Shown here: positions 51,795 to 61,389 of the stretch, piece by piece
Layout: each line of letters begins with the position of its first letter
Numbering within the stretch: position 1 is the stretch's first letter
Origin: Diplocloster modestus
GTDB lineage: Bacteria > Bacillota > Clostridia > Lachnospirales > Lachnospiraceae
Assembly: GCF_019042245.1 (NCBI RefSeq)
Contig: NZ_JAHQCX010000016.1
Coordinates: 59,373 to 123,372, forward strand
Direction: 5' to 3'
Length of the DNA: 64,000 nucleotides
Position numbers and translations under genes: made by a program
Notes under the pieces: generated by a model
Seen by the model: the letters and a program-made list of their open reading frames with translations, nothing else
What the model was told of the DNA's origin: nothing
Databases searched by the model: none

Positions 51795-52654
51795 GCCATC
51801 TCCTCCTCTCTCTTGAGAAGAAATCTCTGCAGCGGAAATACAATGAGCGCAATCATCACAAACATAATCACGTTACCCGCGGTGGACAATCCATAGTAGC
51901 CTGCAGCATACTGCTTATACACGACGGAGGCCATCACATCCGTGGCAAAGCCGGGGCCGCCTCCTGTCATCGCCCAGATCAGATCAAAGCAGCGCATACC
52001 GCTTAAAAAGGAGAGCAAAATGATGGAATTGCGGGATGGTCTGACAAGAGGCATGGTAATATGCCGCAGACATTGCAGTTTGGTCGCCCCGTCCATTTTC
52101 GCCGCCTCATAATAATTTTTGTCGATAGCCTGGATTCCGGCGATATAAATGACCGTGGCGACGCCCACACCTCTCCAGATCTCTACCCCGATCACCGAGA
52201 ACAGCGCGATGTGGACATTGCCAAGCCAGTTTACACCGGAAAGGCCGACCGCCTGCAGCACCAGATTAAAAAGCCCCTTCGTCGGATGCATCAGCGCACA
52301 GAACGTAATGCCTATGGCTATGGTACTGATCAGATTCGGGAAAAAGATGAGTGACCGGAGCAGATTCTGAGTCCGTCTCCCCCCGGTGAGAAAAGCCGCG
52401 ATCAAAAATGCGATGATCACTTTCCCCGCGCAGGACAGAACCGCGTACAGCAGACTGTTGATAATTCCTCTGTTCAGGGAATCCTCCTGCAAAAACATTT
52501 TGAAATTATCCAGGCCCACAAAGATAAATTCCTTAAAGTTCCAGACAGTAAGGCTGAAGAAAAACGACAGAACCATCGGCAGAAGAAAAAACAAGGTAAA
52601 GACAGTGAGGGCCGGTATGACAAATCCAAGCGGATATATTTTCTTTTTTTTCAT
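51791..52654 (-). CDS. Carbohydrate-type ABC permease (MalF-like)
   Basis: 287 residues, six TM segments, EAA loop YEAAKMDGATKLQCLRHITMPLVRP. I use ATG 52652-52654, eight bases after AAGGAG; an in-frame ATG two codons upstream is only two bases from that site. It follows the binding-protein gene after a strong hairpin (52696-52731). Confidence 0.88.
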   Translation of the reverse strand: MKKKKIYPLGFVIPALTVFTLFFLLPMVLSFFFSLTVWNFKEFIFVGLDNFKMFLQEDSLNRGIINSLLYAVLSCAGKVIIAFLIAAFLTGGRRTQNLLRSLIFFPNLISTIAIGITFCALMHPTKGLFNLVLQAVGLSGVNWLGNVHIALFSVIGVEIWRGVGVATVIYIAGIQAIDKNYYEAAKMDGATKLQCLRHITMPLVRPSRNSIILLSFLSGMRCFDLIWAMTGGGPGFATDVMASVVYKQYAAGYYGLSTAGNVIMFVMIALIVFPLQRFLLKREEEMA

Positions 52655-52695
52655 TCCCATTACTCCTTATATGTAAATGGTTTTTCAATAATAAA

Positions 52696-52731
52696 ATTCC
52701 GGAGATGATGCTTCCCGCACATCTCCGGAAT
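52696..52731 (-). promoter_or_regulatory. Intercistronic hairpin between binding-protein and permease genes
   Basis: Perfect 12-bp stem ATTCCGGAGATG (52696-52707) / CATCTCCGGAAT (52720-52731) in the 113-bp gap. A few Ts follow on the minus strand (TTTTATTATTG), so it may act as a partial terminator and mRNA stabiliser, giving more binding protein than permease. Confidence 0.65.
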
Positions 52732-52767
52732 CATACTTACCAGAAACCCAAATCCTGACAGCGGAAG

Positions 52768-54153
52768 TTATTTCCAGTCCAATCCCATCTGTACCGCAGC
52801 CTTCAGACAATCATCATCATATTTTTGGGCGGCTTTCTTTGCTGTCGTCTGCCCTGATATCAATTCCTGGCAGATGGCCGGAAGATCCGCACCCTTAACA
52901 GATGTCTGGAATTCCATGGCCGTTCCCCACTTTCCCGCTTCTATATAGCTTTGTTCCTGTTTTACCATATCATACACGTTATCGGGCAGTTCATAACCCT
53001 TTTCACAGAAAGGCCCGTCCGGCAATAAGGCGGAGCAATAGGCATCCAGCGCTTCCGGTGTAATGTAGAATTCAAAGAACTGCTTAATCGCCTCGATGTT
53101 TTCAGAATTTTTATTTCCATAGAAGGATTCCGGAATCCACACCGTGATACCGTTGTTATCCGCGGAATCTCCAGGTACCGCGAAAGCTCCGATCTTGTTG
53201 GCGGCTTCCTCGCCGTACAGTTCATAGATGTTCTGGATCGCGTAGCTTAAGATCGGCCAATGGGCGCCCTCTGCGTTAGCCAGCTTATCGCAGGCGTCAT
53301 CATAAGTCGTGGCCAGGAAATCTTCATTATAGTAAGGGATGGTTTCCTCCAGCTTTTCAAAGCTTCGAAGGGCTGCCGGTGTGTCAGCGTACTTCGCCGA
53401 GCCTTTCTGGAATTCCTGGGCAAATGCCGGATCCTGTGCGTTAACATTATAGAAATCCCCCAGCTGTATTACCTGTCCCGTCCACGGGGTCGCCAGAGAA
53501 CCGATCAGCGCTGTTTCCCCGCCTTTTTTGATCGTCTCGCAGTTCGCCATGAATTCATCCCACGTCTTCGGGACGGAAAGCTTATATTTATCATAGATAT
53601 CTTTGTTATACAGGATTACCCCGCAGTTCATGGAGGCGGACGGAATTCCGTATACCTTATCTTTTACTGTGACCGATTGCAGATAATTGTCATCCAGATT
53701 TCCCATCCATGCCTCATCTGTCAGATCAATAAAATATTCTTCCGGGTTCAGCGCGGCAAAGGTAGCCCCTGAATTATACACACAGATGTCGGCCATCTCT
53801 CCGGACGCCAGTCTTGTCTTCACAATATTATCCCCGTCGCTGCCGCCGACTCTGGTCTCGATCTCCACATGAATTCCCATCTTTTTTTCCGCCAGATCAC
53901 ACACGGCTTGGATTCCTCCCAGGGCATTATCGGCATTGATCAGCATGGTCAGATCTGCCCCTTCGGACTTTCCGGAATCCGTATCTTCCTCCCCGGCGTC
54001 AGGCTGTACAGACCCGGATGTCTCCGCGGCCGGCTCCACGTTGTCTTTTCCCCCAGTCGTGTTATCCTGTGCTTTACTTCCACAACCGGCGGCCGCCACA
54101 AGACTTGCCATCACAAATGCCATTACAATACACAAACCTTTTCTTCTCAACAT
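52768..54153 (-). CDS. Extracellular solute-binding lipoprotein
   Basis: 461 residues with a lipoprotein signal (lipobox AAGC at about 21-24) and a Thr/Gly/Asp linker. The family-1 binding domain carries GIPSASMNCGVILYNKDIYDKY and a Trp-rich AHWPILSYAIQNIYELYG region. ATG at 54151-54153 with AAGGAGG slightly close; an adjoining TTG is possible. First gene of the six-gene operon. The ligand is unknown: sugar-binding fold by family, but the operon ends with a D-serine-degrading enzyme. Confidence 0.9.
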   Translation of the reverse strand: MLRRKGLCIVMAFVMASLVAAAGCGSKAQDNTTGGKDNVEPAAETSGSVQPDAGEEDTDSGKSEGADLTMLINADNALGGIQAVCDLAEKKMGIHVEIETRVGGSDGDNIVKTRLASGEMADICVYNSGATFAALNPEEYFIDLTDEAWMGNLDDNYLQSVTVKDKVYGIPSASMNCGVILYNKDIYDKYKLSVPKTWDEFMANCETIKKGGETALIGSLATPWTGQVIQLGDFYNVNAQDPAFAQEFQKGSAKYADTPAALRSFEKLEETIPYYNEDFLATTYDDACDKLANAEGAHWPILSYAIQNIYELYGEEAANKIGAFAVPGDSADNNGITVWIPESFYGNKNSENIEAIKQFFEFYITPEALDAYCSALLPDGPFCEKGYELPDNVYDMVKQEQSYIEAGKWGTAMEFQTSVKGADLPAICQELISGQTTAKKAAQKYDDDCLKAAVQMGLDWK

Positions 54154-54458
54154 ACTACCTCCTTCTCCGCTACCCGAGGCCGATAGCCTCTTTATCTGTT
54201 ACGATTTCAATATATCATTTCTACATTTACCTATACATGGATTATCCAGCGCGCTGTCATGCATAATCGAGGTTATTTTTTTATTTTACCCGTTTTGTTT
54301 TGTATTTTCCATCCCGGTGTGTCGGATTCTTTATGTACTTTTTTCCGGTATCTGCTTAACGTTTAAGGGTAGGAAACTCAGAAGCGGTATCGGCATAAAA
54401 GGAAGGGGACTTCCTTCTCGCTATACTATAAACCTATACCGTAAATAGGAGGATTAAT
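54154..54458. other. Divergent regulatory region, ABC-dsdA operon versus GH106-like gene
   Basis: 305 bp, AT-rich, no gene. On the minus side a possible TATATT box with TGTATA 17 bp upstream lies near 54213-54241. A small GAGGC/GCCTC hairpin occurs in the operon leader (about 54173-54187). The plus-side promoter with a palindrome is listed separately. Confidence 0.35.
54399..54427 (+). promoter_or_regulatory. Promoter with overlapping palindrome before the GH106-like gene
   Basis: TATACT at 54422-54427 has no good -35. Instead AAGGAAG-GGGA-CTTCCTT (54399-54416), a perfect 7-bp inverted repeat, fills the -35/spacer region. This is a likely regulator-binding site; YesN encoded in the divergent operon is a candidate. 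Confidence 0.5.
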
Positions 54459-57400
54459 ATGAAAGAAAATGCAGACTCTTACGAATTATGGAATCGGTTT
54501 TGTGTTCCCCCTTCCGATGCCCGGACTGCCCCGTTCTGGATCTGGAACAGTTCTATGGAAGAATCGGAAATAACAGAATCTCTGGACGAGTTAAAGTCCC
54601 ACGGCTTCGGTGGGGTATTTATCCATCCCAGACCCGGACTGTATGTCCCCTATCTTTCCCCGGAGTGGTATCAAAAATGTGATTTCGCCCTCAGGGAGGC
54701 CAGGAAGCGGGGACTTAAAGTGTATCTGTATGATGAGAATTCCTACCCCTCCGGTTTCGGCGGCGGACATGTCAGCGCAGAATTGCCGGACTGCCTGGCA
54801 ACCTCTGTCCGGTTTGAACTAAAAACCGGGCAGGAGCTCGCAGCCGACGACGCCGGGCTGACCAAATGGTTTGCGGAAGATTCCACTGTGAAGGTATTCT
54901 CCTGTTATGAGACCGGGGAGACTCTGACCCTGACACGAGATATCACCGAGTGTCCCAGGACTCTTTGGACTACATATGGTGATCTGTTTTGTGTGCTCAG
55001 TTTCGTGGAGGCCAAACCGGAAAAGTGGCTGGGGGGATTTGCCAATGTAGATCTGCTTCGTCCGGAGGCAGCGCAGACGTTTCTTCAGAAAATCTATCAG
55101 CCCTACTTTGAACATTTCGGGGAGTATTTTGGAAGTGATATTCCGGCGATCTTCTCCGACGAACCGTCAATCACCGGCAGTAACCTCTACGGTACCGGCG
55201 CCGGACAGTCACTGCCGTTCAGCTACTGGTTCGCCTATGAGTTCCAGAGGGAGAACGGTTACGATCTGACCGCTTGCCTGCCTGCCCTCTTCTGCGATGT
55301 GGAGGCACCCTGGTTTCCCCACGACTGCAAAAAGATCCGCTATGACTACTACCTCACCTCGCAAAAGCTGTGGACCGATCATTTTTTAATCCCGGTCTCC
55401 ACCTGGTGCCATAACCATGGGATCGCCTGGACCGGGCATTTTATTGAGGATGACTGGCCCCGGGCCGGATCACAGGTGGTGGATCCCTCAACTATGGCCA
55501 ATTATGAATTTATGGATTGGCCGGCGGTGGATCTCCTCATGAATTTCCGTTTCCTGACAGATCCGACCGACACGCTCTCCTTGATTCTGTGGGAAGTCAA
55601 AAGTGCTGCCAATCAATTCGGAAAGGAAAAAGTCCTCTGTGAATCCTTTGGAGCCGGCGGCTGGGACTCGACGCTGGAAGATTTTAAGCGGATCGGGGAC
55701 TGGCTGCTGGTCAATGGGATTAATTTTCTAACTCCTCATTATACCGCGGTTTCCCTGCTGGGCTGCCGAAAAAGGGATCACCCGCTCTCCTTTGACTGGA
55801 GGGAGCCATGGTGGGATGACTTTACCGAACTGAATGACTACTTTGGCAGGCTCTCGAGCCTCTTTCAACAGGGCGTCAACCGCTGCCGGATTCTGGTAAT
55901 CCATCCCACGATGACCGGATATCTTCGCCTGCAGGACCGCGAGCCCGTCAACCTACAGTATGGGATCCTGCCTTCCTCTCCTGATATGCGCGGCTATTTG
56001 GACTTTTTACAGAAACTTCGTTTTGAACAGTGGGACTTTGATCTGGGGGATGAGATTCTCTTAAGACGTCACGGCAGCTGTCAGGATGGTAAGCTCTGTG
56101 TGGGCCAGCGGGCATACGATCTGGTTATCCTTCCCGCGGAGGCGGAAACGCTTTGCTCCTCAACATGCAGCCTTCTGTCAGACTATCTGGCCCAGGGAGG
56201 AGTCCTGCTCACTACCGGTACCCCCGGGATGCGTGTGGACGGGGCGCTCTGTCCGGATGCCTGGGAGTTTCTAAAAGCCTCCAGCGGATGCCAGACAATG
56301 GCCTCCTACGATGAACTCTTATCTCTCCTCCCCTCCTATCTGCCCCCCCGCATAACCGCGGATATTCCCTGGGCAGCCGGTGTCGAACATATGGAAAAAG
56401 AGTTAAACCCTACACAAACCCTGTATTTCATTGTCAATCACAGTCTGGATGTATTCCGGACGAAGCTGACGGTTGCCGGATCCCACGTCGAAATCTGGGA
56501 TCCGTGGACCTTGCGAAAGACAGTACCCGCCTGCGTGAGAGATGGTTCCCATATTACATTTACGCTGCGCTTAAACAACCAGGAATCCCTGCTTTTTATG
56601 GTAAGTAAGGATCCCGCATGCCAGAGTATTAAAACCTCCTTGGATTATCCCGTCCGACACCAGGGGAACGTCCAGGACAACGATTTTCACCCGCTGCGTC
56701 CGAGCCGCATTGTCCCGGAAACCGACAATTATTTTCTGCTGGACTACACAACTATGCGGCTGGATGGACACAACCACCCGGATCTGTCCTGTGCCGCCGC
56801 CACAAAAATCCTGTACCGGAAGCGGGGATACTCCAAGAATCCCTGGGATAACGAGATTCAATTCAACTCCCGGACGAATTCCCGGAATCACTACGACGCA
56901 CAGAGCGGCTTTTGCCTGGAATACCGGTTCGACGTCAGATCTATTCCTCTGCGTGCTGAACTGCTCGCAGAGCAGGGGGAGGCTTATGAACTGCAGGTCA
57001 ACGGGCATTCTGTGCGTTGGGAAGCATCCCCGGGCCACGAGGCATCCCCGGGTCTTGATCATGATCTGACCGCGGCAATGATCCGGGATCACCTGGTTTT
57101 GGGGTCCAACTTCATATGTCTTCAAAACGATCAGTTCCACAACCGGCTGGAAATCGAGAGTCTTTTTTTAAAGGGATCTTTTGGGGTATACCCGGGCGAG
57201 ACTCACTGGCATATGGACCATCAGCCAGATCTTACCCTGGGGGCGCTGTCCACACAGGGATATCCCTTTTATCCGGGTACGGTGCGCTATGAATTTGAAT
57301 ACAGATGGGACGCTGTCCACCGGGTTCTGATACGGCTTCCCCACTGTGAATGCAGCGCGATGCGTCTGTTTGTCAACAACATTCCGTACGAATTGGCTTA

Positions 57401-57650
57401 TGTCAACGGCCAGAATCAATTTGACATAACTTCCGCCCTTCACCCGGGCAGCAATCTTCTGTGCGTCAGGCTTTGCGCCAGCTTAAAAAATCTCCTGGGA
57501 CCTCACTTCGCTCCCGATATTCCCAGGCGAACCGCATGGCCGAATATGTGGCGGCATACCCCCGCCCACACACCGCCCCACCCACTAGACTATGATCTGA
57601 TTCCCTATGGGCTCACCGATCCGCCTTCCATAGCCGAACTTCCGCTATAG
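54459..57650 (+). CDS. Large glycoside hydrolase, GH106 (alpha-L-rhamnosidase)-like
   Basis: 1063 residues, no signal peptide. The N-terminus PFWIWNSSMEESEI, then GVFIHPRPG, YDENSYPSGFGGG and AIFSDEPSITG, resemble the barrel domain of the GH106 alpha-L-rhamnosidase-like group. The middle has a glutamine-amidotransferase-like segment, and the C-terminus has galactose-binding beta-sandwich modules (VRYEFEYRWD, LFVNNIPYELAYVNGQN). Cytoplasmic location implies action on imported glycosides. ATG with AGGAGGA. Substrate and exact family are uncertain. Divergent from the ABC-YesMN-dsdA operon. Confidence 0.65.
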   Translation: MKENADSYELWNRFCVPPSDARTAPFWIWNSSMEESEITESLDELKSHGFGGVFIHPRPGLYVPYLSPEWYQKCDFALREARKRGLKVYLYDENSYPSGFGGGHVSAELPDCLATSVRFELKTGQELAADDAGLTKWFAEDSTVKVFSCYETGETLTLTRDITECPRTLWTTYGDLFCVLSFVEAKPEKWLGGFANVDLLRPEAAQTFLQKIYQPYFEHFGEYFGSDIPAIFSDEPSITGSNLYGTGAGQSLPFSYWFAYEFQRENGYDLTACLPALFCDVEAPWFPHDCKKIRYDYYLTSQKLWTDHFLIPVSTWCHNHGIAWTGHFIEDDWPRAGSQVVDPSTMANYEFMDWPAVDLLMNFRFLTDPTDTLSLILWEVKSAANQFGKEKVLCESFGAGGWDSTLEDFKRIGDWLLVNGINFLTPHYTAVSLLGCRKRDHPLSFDWREPWWDDFTELNDYFGRLSSLFQQGVNRCRILVIHPTMTGYLRLQDREPVNLQYGILPSSPDMRGYLDFLQKLRFEQWDFDLGDEILLRRHGSCQDGKLCVGQRAYDLVILPAEAETLCSSTCSLLSDYLAQGGVLLTTGTPGMRVDGALCPDAWEFLKASSGCQTMASYDELLSLLPSYLPPRITADIPWAAGVEHMEKELNPTQTLYFIVNHSLDVFRTKLTVAGSHVEIWDPWTLRKTVPACVRDGSHITFTLRLNNQESLLFMVSKDPACQSIKTSLDYPVRHQGNVQDNDFHPLRPSRIVPETDNYFLLDYTTMRLDGHNHPDLSCAAATKILYRKRGYSKNPWDNEIQFNSRTNSRNHYDAQSGFCLEYRFDVRSIPLRAELLAEQGEAYELQVNGHSVRWEASPGHEASPGLDHDLTAAMIRDHLVLGSNFICLQNDQFHNRLEIESLFLKGSFGVYPGETHWHMDHQPDLTLGALSTQGYPFYPGTVRYEFEYRWDAVHRVLIRLPHCECSAMRLFVNNIPYELAYVNGQNQFDITSALHPGSNLLCVRLCASLKNLLGPHFAPDIPRRTAWPNMWRHTPAHTPPHPLDYDLIPYGLTDPPSIAELPL

Positions 57651-57789
57651 TCAAGCAAAGTGTCAAAATCAATCGATTGGAAAACCGTGGCCATCTCCAT
57701 ACATATATTCGGTATCCCTCTCGCATCGAAATTCGCCCACCGGGCAACAGGCATGATTGAGACCAAATATTACACAAATGCGGCCGGTC

Positions 57790-57807
57790 AGGGGAGCTAT
57801 CTCCCCT
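57790..57807. terminator. Small hairpin between convergent genes
   Basis: AGGGGAG (57790-57796) and CTCCCCT (57801-57807) form a 7-bp stem, directly before the methyltransferase stop, with only TTT following on the plus strand. A weak terminator at best for the GH106-like gene. Confidence 0.35.
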
Positions 57808-59304
57808 TTAACTGTCCCTCCGAAGGATCATCACGTACGTTCCCTCTTTTTTCGATATAACGAACTCTTCCTTCAGCCGAAAACCTCCCGCCGCGGAATA
57901 ATTTCTTACGTCATCCCGGTTATGGGTGTACAGCACCGCTGTCCCATCTGCCTTGAGCACCCTCGCGGCCGCGGGGAAAAACTTCCGGTACAGCTCGCGG
58001 ATCTCTTCCTCCGGCCATTGTCCCGTACGAAACGGCATATCGGTAAAGATCTCATCAAAGAGGTATTCATGCCGAAAGTCGAAAAAATCTCTGTGCACAT
58101 AATGAATAATCTGCCCGGCTGCCTCTGTGTTCAGTCGGGCTTTCTGTACCGCCTCCCCCAGGAAATCGATCCCATAAGAAGTGTTGGCCTTAAGCGCCCG
58201 GTGCCTCTCGATCAACATCGTTCCCACGCCGCAGAAAGGATCCAGCACAGCTGCGTCTTCCTTCAGATAATCCATAGCCAGTGCGGCGGTAAGCGCCGCA
58301 TTCACCGGTTTTATACTGGCCGCTGTGACTTCTTTCCGGTAAGAGAAACGGTCATCCCTGACGGTAAATAATTTCACCAGAACGTTAAAGTCTCCCGCCC
58401 TGTTTTCGATCAATCTGATCTCCACTTCATAACTGGATACGGAATTGATCAGCCTGCGTCCGGACATCTGTTCTATGCGTGCCGACAACCCTTTTGCCAA
58501 TATTCCCCTGGCGCCCGGCTGCATTTTACTCTTAACTTCGATCCGGAAATAATAAGGAGGCTCGCCTCTGTGAGCCTTATTCAGTAAATCAAAAATACCC
58601 GATTGGACTATCGTCCGGGCGGCTTCCTCCACCCCGGCCGGGCAGGTCCGTAATCCCTTCACCACAAACAGCAGCTCCTGGTAAGTACGGATTTTATTGA
58701 TCCAGCTCAAATTAGACACCCTGGCCGTAACTCCGGCCCCAAATGGCTTAGCCTGTGCCCGCGGCTCGTATTTCTCCAATTCCCGCAGTGTTATGTCCTG
58801 ATGATCCCGGTTCGTCAGCAGGATAATATCGTAGGTTTCATCCATCCCCCTGAACGAATGCTGTTTCACGCCTTGGAGTCCAACCAGCAGATCCGACAGA
58901 CTGCGGATTTCCTCCGTCAGATGTTTTTGATTTTCCGGGTTCGTTTCTTCTGTAAGTAAAAGATCCAGACGCTTATTAAGCTGATCCCTGTACCTTTTAC
59001 AATCCATATTTTTCATGGCAGACAGATACGAACTTTTCACGAAACGCTGCGGCTCCGCCTCATAGGCCTCATACAGGGATTCTAGGTAAAAGTCATCACC
59101 CAGTTCCCCCATCAGCAATGCCGCATTTTTTCTCGTTTTGGCATCCTCATGCCGAAGAAGCTCCACCAGTCTTTCTTCGTCCCCTTTGATGCACCGCCGC
59201 AACTCTTCTTTTCCCTGGCGCTGCTTTATTTCCATACGGAGTTTGCTGAGATTCTGCCGGACATCCGCATTTTCTGTTACCGCCTTCCAAAGATCTATCA
59301 CCAT
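57808..59304 (-). CDS. HEAT-repeat/THUMP-like RNA methyltransferase
   Basis: 498 residues. The N-terminal 130 residues look like HEAT repeats (RLVELLRHEDAKTRKNAALLMGELGDD). A middle THUMP-like region (about 190-310) follows, then a class-I SAM-dependent methyltransferase domain with motif I LDPFCGVGTML (about 353-363) and motif IV FTDMPFRTG (about 418-426), close to the D-x-P-F/Y type of RlmL/TrmN guanine-N2 methyltransferases. Likely modifies tRNA or rRNA. Start at 59304 (ATG). Downstream of the GGDEF-EAL gene in the same direction, 61 bp apart. Confidence 0.82.
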   Translation of the reverse strand: MVIDLWKAVTENADVRQNLSKLRMEIKQRQGKEELRRCIKGDEERLVELLRHEDAKTRKNAALLMGELGDDFYLESLYEAYEAEPQRFVKSSYLSAMKNMDCKRYRDQLNKRLDLLLTEETNPENQKHLTEEIRSLSDLLVGLQGVKQHSFRGMDETYDIILLTNRDHQDITLRELEKYEPRAQAKPFGAGVTARVSNLSWINKIRTYQELLFVVKGLRTCPAGVEEAARTIVQSGIFDLLNKAHRGEPPYYFRIEVKSKMQPGARGILAKGLSARIEQMSGRRLINSVSSYEVEIRLIENRAGDFNVLVKLFTVRDDRFSYRKEVTAASIKPVNAALTAALAMDYLKEDAAVLDPFCGVGTMLIERHRALKANTSYGIDFLGEAVQKARLNTEAAGQIIHYVHRDFFDFRHEYLFDEIFTDMPFRTGQWPEEEIRELYRKFFPAAARVLKADGTAVLYTHNRDDVRNYSAAGGFRLKEEFVISKKEGTYVMILRRDS

Positions 59305-59365
59305 GATTGCTTTTCCTTTTTTCCTTACTTATTTGGGATCACGCTGTTGTCTGGGTACAGACCTT

Positions 59366-61051
59366 TCAATGTACCGTCAGATATTTATCCCGGAATATTT
59401 CTTCCGATATCGGTCTGGAAATGTAGAATCCCTGGATACAATCCGCCTCCATATCGCACACTGCATCCAGTTCCTCGGTCCGCTCCACGCCTTCTACACA
59501 CACAGCGATTCCCACGCTGTGGCAGAGTTTGATAACGGAACCGATAAAATTTCGGTTAAACGCATTCTTCATCTCTGCAATATCCGTAATAAACAACCGG
59601 TCTATTTTCACAATATCTGCCGGTGACTGAGCCAGCATTCCCAGTGAGGAATAGCCGGTGCCAAAATCATCCATGGCGATTTTTATATTGAAATCCCTGA
59701 GTCTGCGGAATGTCTCTCTGAGCGCACCCATATTCGTGACGAAATAGCTTTCCGTCAGCTCTAAAACAATATGTTTCGGATCAACCTTATACTTGCACAG
59801 GGTCTGTTCCACCGTGGGAATAAACTCCTCATCCAGCATCTGTAAATAGGAAACATTGATATTCATAACAAAATCGTCCTGTACCTCGCTCCAGTCCCTG
59901 CAAGTCATAGCGGCCTGATCCAATACCCACTTACCCACCGGTAATATCAATCCGCTGGATTCCAGCAGCGGAATGAATTCCATAGGAGACACCTCGCCAA
60001 AAGGTTCACAGGACCAGCGCAGTAAGGCTTCCGCTCCCGCGATCTTCAGACTGTCGCTGTAAACAAAGGGCTGAAATACTAAACAAAAGTTTTTCATTCC
60101 TTCTATCACACTGAGCTGCAGCTGATTGGTCATTTCCAGTGCTCGGATCTTCCCCTGCATCAATTCCGGCGAATACAGCGTCAGAACATTCTTTCCCCGT
60201 TTTTTGGATGCCTCCAACGCACCGGATGCACATCGGATAATCCCTGGGTAATTATCGCTGTCTCTCCCTAATAATGCGGCTCCCGCCGACACCGTACAAA
60301 AATACGTAACCTCATCCAACCGTTGCGGATGGTTGCAGTACGCATATATTTTATCATAAAGGGATTCCAGTTTTACTGAGGTGGCATCTGGATATACGAT
60401 CGCAAATTCATCTCCGTCAAACCGGTATATGCTGGCCTCCTGCGGCAGCTGCTGCTGGACACCCTGGGCAAACTGCCGCAGAACCGCGTCCCCGAACGCA
60501 TGGCTGTTCAGATCGTTAATCCGTATGAAATCGTCCAGTCCCAACAGCATGATACCGCAGGAATCAGCCAGACCTTTTTCAAATAATCTGCCGATCTTCT
60601 TCTCACATTCCCTGTGTGTAAACAATCCACTGATATAATCAATCTTGCCCTGTTTTCCCAGCTCGCTGACTACGCCTGCGAACATCAAAGGATCCCCATT
60701 CTCATCCCGCTGCAGGATTCCCCGGCACAGAATCCAGATATACTCACCCTTCCGGTTTTGTACCTGGTATTCTACATTGTGCTCGTTGGTCACTCCCTGC
60801 AGCATGAGATCAATGGAATTATAATAACGCTCTTTGTCTCTGTCATGGATCAGACTTGCCCATACGTCTACCAAGCCGTTCACAACCCTCCCAGGCAGTT
60901 CGAAATCCCGCTGCATGTTTGGTGTGACCAGCGCTACATCGTTCTTCATATTAATAATGTAAATGTAGTCGTCGGTGCTGTTGATGATTGCCTCATAAAA
61001 CAGTTTTGAGTCCAGTTGAAACCCTTCCATAATATTATCTGGATTGTTCAT
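59366..61051 (-). CDS. PAS-GGDEF-EAL cyclic-di-GMP phosphodiesterase-like protein
   Basis: 561 residues without TM helices. PAS-like domain (about 12-130), GGDEF domain (about 135-295) in which the active motif reads DGDEF (residues 212-216, first Gly replaced), and EAL domain (about 310-555). The EAL part has AEALLRW, NINVSYLQM, LELTESYF, MDDFGTGYSSL and KIDRLF, all the metal- and substrate-binding signatures. It probably degrades c-di-GMP, with the GGDEF part as a GTP-sensing or weak cyclase domain. ATG start; cytoplasmic. Confidence 0.88.
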   Translation of the reverse strand: MNNPDNIMEGFQLDSKLFYEAIINSTDDYIYIINMKNDVALVTPNMQRDFELPGRVVNGLVDVWASLIHDRDKERYYNSIDLMLQGVTNEHNVEYQVQNRKGEYIWILCRGILQRDENGDPLMFAGVVSELGKQGKIDYISGLFTHRECEKKIGRLFEKGLADSCGIMLLGLDDFIRINDLNSHAFGDAVLRQFAQGVQQQLPQEASIYRFDGDEFAIVYPDATSVKLESLYDKIYAYCNHPQRLDEVTYFCTVSAGAALLGRDSDNYPGIIRCASGALEASKKRGKNVLTLYSPELMQGKIRALEMTNQLQLSVIEGMKNFCLVFQPFVYSDSLKIAGAEALLRWSCEPFGEVSPMEFIPLLESSGLILPVGKWVLDQAAMTCRDWSEVQDDFVMNINVSYLQMLDEEFIPTVEQTLCKYKVDPKHIVLELTESYFVTNMGALRETFRRLRDFNIKIAMDDFGTGYSSLGMLAQSPADIVKIDRLFITDIAEMKNAFNRNFIGSVIKLCHSVGIAVCVEGVERTEELDAVCDMEADCIQGFYISRPISEEIFRDKYLTVH

Positions 61052-61234
61052 AAAAGTCCTCCGATTTCACAGCCCCCTGTGTTCGGGATATACAGTATTA
61101 TCCTGTGTAATTACAAACTGATATAATTATAGCAAATATGTATCATAATATCAATTCGATGCAGTCCTCTGGTAACGCGCTCCTGTAACCGCACTGTTTA
61201 TTGCATGTATGTACTTTCTTAATCGAATAAAAAT

Positions 61235-61276
61235 GAAAAGCTCCAAATGCTGTAGTATCAACACTTGAAGCTTTTC
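61235..61276 (-). terminator. Terminator of the tRNA cluster
   Basis: On the minus strand GAAAAGCTTCAAGTG pairs with CATTTGGAGCTTTTC (wobbles only) and is followed by ATTTTTATTCG. It sits directly after tRNA-Leu. Confidence 0.8.
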
Positions 61277-61281
61277 GTTAC

Positions 61282-61367
61282 TGCCGGCGACCGGAATCGA
61301 ACCGGTACGGGAGATTAGTCCCGCAGGATTTTAAGTCCTGTGCGTCTGCCAGTTCCGCCACGCCGGC
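61282..61367 (-). tRNA. tRNA-Leu (anticodon TAA)
   Basis: Acceptor GCCGGCG/CGCCGGC, long variable arm CGGGACTAATCTCCCG, anticodon stem-loop CAGGACTTAAAATCCTG with TAA, T-loop GGTTCGATTCC. 86 nt, no CCA. Last of six clustered tRNAs. Confidence 0.95.
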
Positions 61368-61389
61368 ATTCAGAGTTACAAACTCCGAA

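Noticed and set aside
57660..57860. 66-codon plus-strand frame after the GH106-like gene
   Set aside because: No ribosome site and runs into the antisense of the methyltransferase gene.
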